12,500 nt of DNA, taken from positions 1-12,500 of the forward strand of contig JAGWNR010000007.1 of the NCBI GenBank assembly GCA_028871265.1. The letters are read 5' to 3'. Positions 7,409-12,500 of the stretch are shown here, piece after piece. The DNA comes from Patescibacteria group bacterium. Its GTDB lineage: Bacteria > Patescibacteriota > Minisyncoccia > Phycocordibacterales > PALSA-1337. Numbering within the stretch: position 1 is the stretch's first letter; each line of letters begins with the position of its first letter. The translations under genes were made by a program, and so were the position numbers. The notes under the pieces were generated by a model, which was not told where the DNA came from, made no database searches, and saw nothing but the letters and a program-made list of their open reading frames with translations.

Positions 7409-7436
7409 TTGACAAAAATATCAGATTTGCTAGTCT
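7409..7436 (+). promoter_or_regulatory. Strong promoter for the structured RNA locus
   Basis: A perfect TTGACA (7409-7414), a 16-bp spacer and TAGTCT (7431-7436). The predicted start (about 7443) coincides with the first base of the closing helix of the RNA domain, which argues that promoter and RNA belong together. Confidence 0.65.
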
Positions 7437-7442
7437 CTATTC

Positions 7443-7682
7443 TAGACGGTCGGTACAAAATCGCTCAAATGCATCATGGTCCCGAACGGACTTCTTGGCA
7501 CGTGTTGAGTTTTTGTGCCGACAAAGCCCCGGGGCGCTGAAATAACTCGTGAGCGAATCCGCTTCTGGAATCGTGTCTGGTTTTGCCGGGCATTGACCTA
7601 TGAGGTGGAACTGGTTAGAGGAAAAGGGTGTTCGCAAGGATGTCCCATTCCTGTTTCCATACCGACCGTCTGTTCTTTTTAT
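7443..7682 (+). ncRNA. Unidentified structured RNA, domain 1 (~240 nt)
   Basis: AGACGGTCGGTA (7444-7455) pairs perfectly with TACCGACCGTCT (7660-7671), a 12-bp closing helix, followed by a T-rich tract (7673-7680). Enclosed hairpins: 7478-7482 with 7488-7492; 7495-7501 with 7515-7521; 7551-7555 with 7560-7564; 7596-7599 with 7603-7606. A long arm (7619-7652) is capped by a GCAA tetraloop at 7634-7637. TCGCTC (7461-7466) can alternatively pair with GAGCGA (7551-7556), a possible tertiary contact or switch. I find none of the signature sequences of RNase P RNA, SRP RNA or tmRNA on either strand, and the branched fold does not look like the rod of 6S RNA. No credible protein is coded here. Confidence 0.6.
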
Positions 7683-7690
7683 AAAAATTT

Positions 7691-7804
7691 GGTTTGACAC
7701 ATTCGTAATGTTTTACCTGCCGGAAGTTCGTGCGACAACTAATCAATCCGGAGGTGTCGGACGCTGCGTGTGTCTGAATTATACGTTTCGTTTAGTGTCA
7801 AACC
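7691..7804 (+). ncRNA. Unidentified structured RNA, domain 2 (~114 nt)
   Basis: GGTTTGACAC (7691-7700) pairs perfectly with GTGTCAAACC (7795-7804), a 10-bp closing helix. Inside, 7729-7739 pairs with 7753-7763 (nine of eleven positions) around a 13-nt loop. GTGTC occurs two further times (7754-7758 and 7770-7774), so the closing strand has alternative partners. It may be the second half of the same transcript as domain 1 or a separate RNA: a TATAAA at 7680-7685 would place a start at about 7692, but it has no good -35. A terminator follows. Confidence 0.5.
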
Positions 7805-7814
7805 TTTATTTTTT

Positions 7815-7849
7815 GAGCCGCGGCATTTTGTCTCGGCTCTTTTATTTTT
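7815..7849 (+). terminator. Intrinsic terminator ending the RNA locus
   Basis: GAGCCG (7815-7820) pairs with CGGCTC (7834-7839), followed by a ten-base stretch of T with one A. It separates the RNA locus from prfB, which has its own promoter. Confidence 0.85.
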
Positions 7850-7874
7850 AATGACAAGGTGACACCTCACACAC

Positions 7875-7903
7875 CTGACACCAGGCCTACCCTATGATAA
7901 TGT
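7875..7903 (+). promoter_or_regulatory. Leaderless promoter for prfB
   Basis: CTGACA (7875-7880), 17-bp spacer, then TAATGT (7898-7903) preceded by TG at the extended -10 position, and exactly six bases to the prfB ATG at 7910. TGACA also occurs at 7852 and 7860, that is 24 and 16 bp before the copy in the -35 box. Confidence 0.5.
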
Positions 7904-7909
7904 AAAAGT

Positions 7910-8800
7910 ATGAATAAAGAAGAAATCGCCGCGCGTATTGCCGAAATTGAAACTGCTATGAACCAGGCGGATTTTTGGGCTGACAAGCCCAAGGCGCAAG
8001 CCGCGGTCAAAGAGTTGCAAGAACTCAAGGCCGACCAAGAATCCGGTGGACCGCATGGTAAATATGATCGAGGTAGCGCTGTCATGACGATTTTTTCCGG
8101 TGCCGGCGGCGATGATGCCGAAGATTTTTCCGCCATGCTCTATCGGATGTATCAGCGCTACAGCGCCGCACAAGGCTGGTCATGGAAACTGATTCATCAA
8201 AATGAAAACGATCATGGCGGCTTTCGTAATGTGACTATTGAAATCGATGGCAAAGGCGTCTATGGCCGACTCAAAAATGAGAGCGGCGTGCATAGGCTGG
8301 TGCGTATTTCACCTTTCAATGCCAATCAAAAACGCCAGACGTCGTTTTCCATGGTCGAAGTCATTCCCGAATTCGATAAAACCAATGCCGCCGATGTAAA
8401 ATTGGAAGAAAAAGATCTGGATATTTCCATCGCTAAAGCCGGCGGTCCCGGCGGTCAAAATGTGAACAAACGTGAGACAGCAGTGCGCATCGTTCACAAA
8501 CCGTCTGGTATTTCTGTACATGTGACCAGCGAGCGCAGCCAAGCGCAGAACAAAGAAAAAGCCCTCGACATTATTCGCGCCAAACTTTATAAACAAATGG
8601 AGGACGAACGTATCGCCCATGAAAAAGGCATGTATATCTCTAAAACCACATCAATCGAATGGGGCAATCAGATCCGCTCGTACGTCTTGCATCCTTATAA
8701 AATGGTCAAGGATCATCGCACCGAGGTTGAAACTTCAAATATTGATAAAGTTCTGGAAGGAGATTTGGATATGTTTTTGGAGGCGGAGAAGGAGTTGTAA
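7910..8800 (+). CDS. prfB: Peptide chain release factor 2 (compact form)
   Basis: RF2 recognises UAA and UGA stop codons and triggers release of the finished protein. The decoding tripeptide SPF is at 134-136 (in 'HRLVRISPFNANQKRQTSF') and the catalytic GGQ at 181-183 ('GGPGGQNVNKRETAVRI'). The protein has 296 residues against about 365 in E. coli. The loss is in the N-terminal helical domain 1, where some 60 residues between 'NQADFWADKPKAQ' and 'IFSGAGGDDAEDF' are replaced by a short linker. An in-frame TAA at 7898-7900 closes the frame just upstream of the ATG, and there is no CUU-UGA shift site, so the classical autoregulatory frameshift is absent. A promoter sits six bases before the start. 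Confidence 0.95.
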   Translation: MNKEEIAARIAEIETAMNQADFWADKPKAQAAVKELQELKADQESGGPHGKYDRGSAVMTIFSGAGGDDAEDFSAMLYRMYQRYSAAQGWSWKLIHQNENDHGGFRNVTIEIDGKGVYGRLKNESGVHRLVRISPFNANQKRQTSFSMVEVIPEFDKTNAADVKLEEKDLDISIAKAGGPGGQNVNKRETAVRIVHKPSGISVHVTSERSQAQNKEKALDIIRAKLYKQMEDERIAHEKGMYISKTTSIEWGNQIRSYVLHPYKMVKDHRTEVETSNIDKVLEGDLDMFLEAEKEL

Positions 8801-8807
8801 GTTACTC

Positions 8808-8835
8808 TTGACTTTTTTGAAACAAGGAGTAGTTT
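8808..8835 (+). promoter_or_regulatory. Candidate promoter for the 8956 membrane-protein gene
   Basis: TTGACT (8808-8813), 16-bp spacer, TAGTTT (8830-8835): the same layout as the RNA promoter at 7409. Start near 8842, leader about 114 nt. An alternative is TTGACG (8851-8856) with an extended -10 TGaTATGTG ending at 8879. Confidence 0.45.
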
Positions 8836-8845
8836 GAATCCAGAA

Positions 8846-8923
8846 ATTCGTTGACGTCTGCGAATGAACTTGATATGTGTCCGAAAGCGCGAGGTAATCG
8901 GCTTTTGGATGGGCGGCAAGCCC
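8846..8923 (+). promoter_or_regulatory. Structured 5' leader, three hairpins in a row
   Basis: Stems: ATTCGT (8846-8851) with GCGAAT (8860-8865); CCGAAAGC (8881-8888) with GCTTTTGG (8901-8908); GGGC (8911-8914) with GCCC (8920-8923) around GGCAA. They lie between the promoter and the SD site. The layout suits a regulatory leader; I do not recognise a known riboswitch class. Confidence 0.45.
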
Positions 8924-8941
8924 TGTCGAGAACAATTAGAC

Positions 8942-8947
8942 GAGGAG
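8942..8947 (+). promoter_or_regulatory. Strong Shine-Dalgarno site
   Basis: GAGGAG ends eight bases before the ATG at 8956 and fixes the start. It is the strongest SD in the window and stands out because most core genes here have none. Confidence 0.75.
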
Positions 8948-8955
8948 ATTGAAAA

Positions 8956-9798
8956 ATGAATACGAACAAATACGAGGTCCCCATGACCTTGGCGCGGATG
9001 AAGGAACAGGCGGGTTTGCATGAGGCTATAAAGTCGAATGCTTATTATTGGTTGTGGAAGCATACTTGGATCCAAAACGGTCCTGTTGGCGGGCCGGAGT
9101 ATCCTTTGATCAAGAGGGAAGTGGCCGATTTTCAGCGGATGAAATCAACCACAACATTACTTTTGGTCACTTTTATGTTTGGCATGATTTCTTTCTGCGT
9201 TTATTGGCTATCCATTCATAAAGACAAATTCGAAAATGGTTTGGTAGTAATAGCTTTTCTCTGTGGTCTGTGGCTTTTCGTCACAGCACTTGTTTCCCTC
9301 CCTGAGTTTCAAATGAGGTGGGACATTTTTGTCGACACTTGGCTCGATGCCAATTGGAAGACAAAGAATTTTGCCGATGAGGTCAAGGTGATTGTTGACA
9401 CTTGTTCGCAGGCTGTCCTTTCCAGAGAGGAACGAGCTGAAAATGCAAGACTTCCTTTGACTTGGTTTCAAGGAAATGGGGAAGAAATCAACGCCAAAAA
9501 AGTGCCAGCTCATGTAATCAAAGCTTGTCAGAAATACATTTCTGATTTTGCCTTAGAAGTGAAGCACAGGGAAGCTCCGGGATTGCGAGGAAATGAAACT
9601 CGCTGTCAGATGATAAGCCGACAAATGCTCGCCACTAATCATCGAGGATGGCTCAAACATGTGTTTGGGGTGTATCAACGATTTGAGATTCTGCAAAAAA
9701 CAGAGAAGCTCGGGGATTACTACGCCGAGGCAGAACGGACAATCGCTGCGGAAGAAGCCAAAGCACTGGAAGAAAAGCTTCGGCTCAAACCAGCATAA
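8956..9798 (+). CDS. Hypothetical two-helix membrane protein, unrecognised
   Basis: The protein has 280 residues of unknown family. A polar N-terminal region of ~65 residues precedes two membrane helices (about 66-86 and 95-115), then a soluble C-terminal domain of about 165 residues that ends in a charged, probably coiled helix ('AEAERTIAAEEAKALEEKL'). The arrangement suggests both soluble parts face the cytoplasm with a short external loop. It has a long structured leader and a strong SD site, unlike the core genes around it, and its own terminator. No catalytic motif is visible. Together with the - strand gene at 3135-3872 it is one of two SD-led accessory-looking genes here. Confidence 0.8.
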   Translation: MNTNKYEVPMTLARMKEQAGLHEAIKSNAYYWLWKHTWIQNGPVGGPEYPLIKREVADFQRMKSTTTLLLVTFMFGMISFCVYWLSIHKDKFENGLVVIAFLCGLWLFVTALVSLPEFQMRWDIFVDTWLDANWKTKNFADEVKVIVDTCSQAVLSREERAENARLPLTWFQGNGEEINAKKVPAHVIKACQKYISDFALEVKHREAPGLRGNETRCQMISRQMLATNHRGWLKHVFGVYQRFEILQKTEKLGDYYAEAERTIAAEEAKALEEKLRLKPA

Positions 9799-9820
9799 AA
9801 TGCTCGATGCATATTTTCAC

Positions 9821-9849
9821 AGCGTCGGAGAAATCCGGCGCTTTTACTT
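9821..9849 (+). terminator. Intrinsic terminator before ftsE
   Basis: AGCGTCGGA (9821-9829) pairs with TCCGGCGCT (9834-9842) over 9 bp with one G-U pair, capped by a GAAA tetraloop, then TTTACTTTT. It ends the membrane-protein gene 23 bp after its stop and abuts the ftsE promoter. Confidence 0.88.
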
Positions 9850-9858
9850 TTCAAAATG

Positions 9859-9867
9859 TGGTACAAT
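9859..9867 (+). promoter_or_regulatory. Extended -10 promoter of ftsE, leaderless
   Basis: TGG followed by TACAAT (9862-9867) makes an extended -10 box, with exactly six bases to the ATG at 9874. No good -35 exists because the terminator occupies that position, which is usual for extended -10 promoters. Confidence 0.6.
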
Positions 9868-9873
9868 AGTCTC

Positions 9874-10554
9874 ATGATCTACTACGATAAAGTCACTAAA
9901 ATTCATGCCGATGGGACCAAAACGATTGATGAGGTTTCTTTTGCTGTCGAGCCAAAAGAATTTGTAACCATCGTCGGTCAATCTGGTGCCGGCAAAACCA
10001 CCCTGATGCGCATGCTAATTGCCGAGGAACGGCCGACAACCGGCACTGTTTTTTTTGAATCCCACAATGTCCACAAATTTCGCCGCCACGACATGACCAA
10101 ATATCGCCGCAGAATCGGCATGGTTTTTCAGGATTATCGACTCATTCCTAACAAAACAGCTTATGAGAATATCGCTTTTGCCATGGAAGCGTCCGGTCGC
10201 AGCGCCGCCGAAGTCGCCGCCGATGTGCCACATGTTCTGGAGCTTGTTGATCTGGGTAAAAAAATGTGGAACTTTCCGCGTGAACTTTCCGGCGGAGAAC
10301 AGCAACGTGTCGCCATTGCCCGTGCCATCGTCAATCAGCCCGATATTGTCATTGCCGATGAACCGACCGGTAATCTGGATCCGGAAAACACCTACGACAT
10401 AATAAAAATTTTACAAAAAGTGAATGAACTGGGTACGACCGTGCTACTCACCACGCACAACAAAGGCGTGGTCGACGCTATTGGCGGTAGGGTGATAACA
10501 ATGGAAAAGGGAAAGCTGGTCAGAGATGATAAGAAGGGAGGATATATTTTGTAA
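9874..10554 (+). CDS. ftsE: Cell division ATP-binding protein FtsE
   Basis: FtsE is the ATPase of the FtsEX complex, which couples cytoplasmic division events to cell-wall hydrolases outside. The 226 residues are the usual length. Walker A 'GQSGAGKT' (35-42), Q-loop Gln86 in 'MVFQDYRLIPNKTAYENI', ABC signature 'LSGGEQQRV' (138-146), Walker B 'IVIADEP' (158-164) and the switch His195 are all present; the 'DYRLIPNKT' segment is characteristic of FtsE. The frame is open to an ATG at 9856, but that codon lies in the promoter and would add six residues, so 9874 is chosen. ftsX follows 21 bp later. Confidence 0.95.
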   Translation: MIYYDKVTKIHADGTKTIDEVSFAVEPKEFVTIVGQSGAGKTTLMRMLIAEERPTTGTVFFESHNVHKFRRHDMTKYRRRIGMVFQDYRLIPNKTAYENIAFAMEASGRSAAEVAADVPHVLELVDLGKKMWNFPRELSGGEQQRVAIARAIVNQPDIVIADEPTGNLDPENTYDIIKILQKVNELGTTVLLTTHNKGVVDAIGGRVITMEKGKLVRDDKKGGYIL

Positions 10555-10563
10555 ATTTTATAT

Positions 10564-10569
10564 TATACT
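10564..10569 (+). promoter_or_regulatory. Possible leaderless -10 box for ftsX
   Basis: TATACT with exactly six bases to the ftsX ATG at 10576. No -35 is seen, so read-through from ftsE may supply most of the message. There is no SD site at the proper distance. Confidence 0.45.
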
Positions 10570-10575
10570 ATTAAC

Positions 10576-11529
10576 ATGATCACCAACCTCAACCGCATTG
10601 TCAAAACAGGCTTCGTCAATTTTTGGCGAAATGGTTTTTTATCGCTTGCGGCCATAATTGTATTGACACTCTGTCTATTGTCATTTGGCGCTATTATGTT
10701 TGCCGATGTGTTTGGTCGGACAATGCTAAAACAAGTAGAAGATAAAGTAAACATTACCGTATATTTCACCCCGACAGCACAAGATTCTGATGTTACCAGT
10801 TTTGTTAATACAATTAATAAATTACCGGAAGTTGCTTCTACAACATTCATTTCCAGCGATCAGGCTCTGGTTAATTTCCAAACAAAATGGCAGAATAATT
10901 CCCTCATTCTAAATAGTTTGAATGAAATTGGTAATAATCCTTTTCCCGCCGCTTTGATAATTAAAACCAAACTACCTTCGGAATATGCCGGTTTGGTCAA
11001 TTTTATACAGAGCCCGGCGGCAGAAAGTGCCTCGGGTACTTCGGTTATAGAGAGTGTTAATTACGGTGAAAATCAAGTGCTCATTGATAGGTTGGGTAGA
11101 TTAATACCAGATGTAGAAGGAGCCGGCGCTATCGTGGCAATCTTATTGGTTCTGGTTGCTGTAATCATGACTTTTAATACTATACGTCTCATTATATATA
11201 GCTCGCGAGATGAAATTTCAGTTATGCGCCTAGTAGGAGCGTCGCATGCATATGTTCGAGGGCCGTTTGTAATTTCAGGAATTATGTACGGGTTGGTTTC
11301 CGGTATTTTAACTATATTTATAATGGCTGCAATAGTTTTTTGGAGTGGGGCAATCATTGCCCACTTTGCAGGATTGCAGGTTGCAAATGATTTGGCTTCG
11401 GTGACGTCTGTCGTATCAGTATATTTTATTTCAAATATAGGTGAAATTTCGGGTATCATTTTATTAGCTGGCTGTCTATTGGGTGCTTTATCAAGTTATC
11501 TGGCTGTAAAGCGGTATTTGAGGGTGTAG
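10576..11529 (+). CDS. ftsX: Cell division protein FtsX
   Basis: FtsX is the membrane partner of FtsE. The 317 residues show the expected fold: a short cytoplasmic start, helix 1 (about 21-43), an external domain (about 44-180), then helices at about 183-206, 234-258 and 289-309. Family landmarks are 'NPFPAAL' (121-127) in the external domain, 'NYGENQVLIDRL' before helix 2, and the cytoplasmic coupling segment 'SSRDEISVMRLVGAS' (209-223). In many bacteria the external domain activates a wall hydrolase; no hydrolase gene follows here, and pyrG comes next. By eye the gene is more AT-rich than ftsE. Confidence 0.94.
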   Translation: MITNLNRIVKTGFVNFWRNGFLSLAAIIVLTLCLLSFGAIMFADVFGRTMLKQVEDKVNITVYFTPTAQDSDVTSFVNTINKLPEVASTTFISSDQALVNFQTKWQNNSLILNSLNEIGNNPFPAALIIKTKLPSEYAGLVNFIQSPAAESASGTSVIESVNYGENQVLIDRLGRLIPDVEGAGAIVAILLVLVAVIMTFNTIRLIIYSSRDEISVMRLVGASHAYVRGPFVISGIMYGLVSGILTIFIMAAIVFWSGAIIAHFAGLQVANDLASVTSVVSVYFISNIGEISGIILLAGCLLGALSSYLAVKRYLRV

Positions 11530-11571
11530 AGTTTGATTATTCTTCAAATTTTTATTGTAATTTTTTAATGG

Positions 11572-11601
11572 TTGTATAGTAGTGTTCTGTTGTTATATAC
11601 T
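11572..11601 (+). promoter_or_regulatory. Leaderless promoter for pyrG
   Basis: A weak TTGTAT (11572-11577), 18-bp spacer, then TATACT (11596-11601) and exactly six bases to the ATG at 11608. No SD site is present. Confidence 0.55.
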
Positions 11602-11607
11602 TTGCTC

Positions 11608-12500
11608 ATGAAAAAGAAAGTCCGGAGTCCTCGTGTAAGAGCGAAATCATCTATAAATCATAAATATATTTTTGTCCTTGGTGGCGTTATGTCCGGCGTG
11701 GGCAAAGGCATTGCCACCGCTTCGCTGGGCACATTGCTCTCCACCAAAGGTTTCAAGACTAATTTGGTCAAAGTAGACCCTTATTTGAACGTCGACGCAG
11801 GCACCATGAATCCCACTGAACATGGTGAAGTTTTTGTCTTGGATTCCGGTCTTGAGACCGATCAGGATATGGGTAACTACGAGAGGTTTCTGGGGCGCAA
11901 TCTGACAGCCAACGATTATTTGACTAGCGGCATGGTCTACAAAGCCGTTATCGATCGCGAGCGCTCTCTGGGCTATGGCGGCAAATGTGTTGAGGCAATA
12001 CCTCAAATTCGCGATGAGATTGTCAGTCGCTACGAAAAAGCCGCCAAGGTTAATGGTTCGGATATTTCTATAATTGAAATAGGTGGCACGATCGGCGATT
12101 ATCAGAACATTATGTTTATCGAAGCGGCTCGTGTGCTCAAGATTCGCCATCCTCACGATGTGGCTTTTATGGTGGTCTCATATTTGCCTACGCCGGGAAC
12201 GCTCGGTGAGATGAAAACCAGGCCGACGCAAAACGCCATCAATCAATTGGCTTCATATGGCGTGACCACGGATATTGTCATTGCTCGCGCTGCGACACCG
12301 CTAGATGAACGTCGCAAAGAAAAAATTGCCACCGCTTGCAATATTTTGCCAAAACGAGTCATATCGGCGCCGGATATCGAAAGTATTTACGATGTGCCGA
12401 TCAATTTTGAAAAAGACAAATTGGCGGACATAGTTCTGGAAGTCTTGGATTGTCCGGAGCCGCCGCATGAGCCGCAATTGGATATGAATAAATGGCGTCA
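11608..12500 (+). CDS. pyrG: CTP synthase, N-terminal part (3' end outside window), divergent type
   Basis: CTP synthase makes CTP from UTP, ATP and glutamine-derived ammonia. The visible 297 residues cover the synthetase domain; the glutaminase domain lies beyond the window. After a basic leader of ~18 residues come the P-loop-like 'GGVMSGVGKGI' (25-35), 'VDPYLNVDAGTMNPTEHGEV' (56-75), 'ETDQDMGNYERF' (83-94), 'IIEIGGTIGDYQN' (155-167, with the metal-binding Glu) and 'GEMKTRPTQ' (200-208). Several positions differ from the common form: 'MSGVGKG' for VSSLGKG, 'YGGKCVEAIPQ' for a YLGKTVQVIPH-type segment, and KTRPTQ for KTKPTQ. This marks a divergent branch of the family. The start is set by the -10 box six bases upstream. 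Confidence 0.93.
   Translation, partial: MKKKVRSPRVRAKSSINHKYIFVLGGVMSGVGKGIATASLGTLLSTKGFKTNLVKVDPYLNVDAGTMNPTEHGEVFVLDSGLETDQDMGNYERFLGRNLTANDYLTSGMVYKAVIDRERSLGYGGKCVEAIPQIRDEIVSRYEKAAKVNGSDISIIEIGGTIGDYQNIMFIEAARVLKIRHPHDVAFMVVSYLPTPGTLGEMKTRPTQNAINQLASYGVTTDIVIARAATPLDERRKEKIATACNILPKRVISAPDIESIYDVPINFEKDKLADIVLEVLDCPEPPHEPQLDMNKWR

Noticed and set aside
7443-7682. RNase P, SRP, tmRNA or 6S RNA
   Set aside because: The landmark sequences (GAGGAAAGUC and ACAGA cores, GGAAGGAAGCAGC-type loop, T-arm plus CCA end) are absent on both strands, and the branched fold does not resemble a 6S rod.
7694-7699. TTGACA as a second promoter -35
   Set aside because: No -10 box lies at 15-19 bp, and the bases are part of the 10-bp closing helix of RNA domain 2.
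7600-7851. 83-residue + strand reading frame over the RNA locus
   Set aside because: It has no SD or promoter at its start, its composition is unlike a protein, and it spans closing helices and the terminator; it is incidental to the RNA structure.
9856-9873. Upstream ATG for ftsE
   Set aside because: The codon lies inside the extended -10 promoter. The ATG at 9874 gives the normal FtsE N-terminus.
10533-10541. AAGGGAGGA as SD for ftsX
   Set aside because: It is 34 bases before the ATG, too far to act, and encodes the end of FtsE.
11647-12156. 169-residue - strand reading frame
   Set aside because: It is antisense to pyrG, whose + strand frame carries clear CTP synthase motifs.

Overview
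The window looks like a piece of a Patescibacteria (candidate phyla radiation, Parcubacteria-like) chromosome. This rests on gene content and style rather than on a marker gene. Most proteins are compact or divergent versions of core bacterial proteins: SecD/SecF, a short release factor 2, FtsE/FtsX and a divergent CTP synthase. Several core genes appear to be read from mRNAs with essentially no 5' leader. The standard genetic code fits throughout: every gene reads through with TAA or TAG as stop, and an intact RF2 is present.

Layout on the + strand unless noted. 1-597: 3' part of an NAD-dependent sugar-nucleotide epimerase/dehydratase, cut by the window edge. 668-3053: secD-secF, 4 bp apart, with a -35/-10 promoter and a terminator that also serves the convergent gene. 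3135-3872 (-): an unrecognised soluble protein with its own promoter, a palindrome in its leader and a Shine-Dalgarno (SD) site. 3975-4136 (-) and 4164-4313 (+): two tiny divergent membrane proteins whose promoters are interleaved in about 40 bp. 4551-7325: a large secreted protein combining a beta-helix-like region with an LCAT-type acyltransferase/lipase domain, preceded by a repeat-built hairpin leader. 7326-7909: a 584-bp stretch with no credible protein gene. It holds a strong promoter, two consecutive RNA domains each closed by a perfect long inverted repeat, and a clear terminator; I read it as an unidentified structured non-coding RNA locus. 7910-8800: prfB (RF2) with a reduced N-terminal domain and no frameshift site. 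8956-9798: an unrecognised two-helix membrane protein with a long structured leader and a strong SD site. 9874-11529: ftsE-ftsX, the ABC-type divisome regulator. 11608 to the end: pyrG, cut by the window edge.

The genes cover membrane-protein export (SecDF), envelope and cell-wall work (epimerase, FtsEX, secreted lipase-like protein, small membrane proteins), translation termination and CTP synthesis. There are no transposases, integrases, CRISPR arrays, tRNAs or rRNAs.

The most unusual signals are the structured RNA locus at 7409-7849 and a start rule shared by six genes: a -10 hexamer, exactly six bases, then ATG. The two hypothetical genes with SD sites do not follow that rule.
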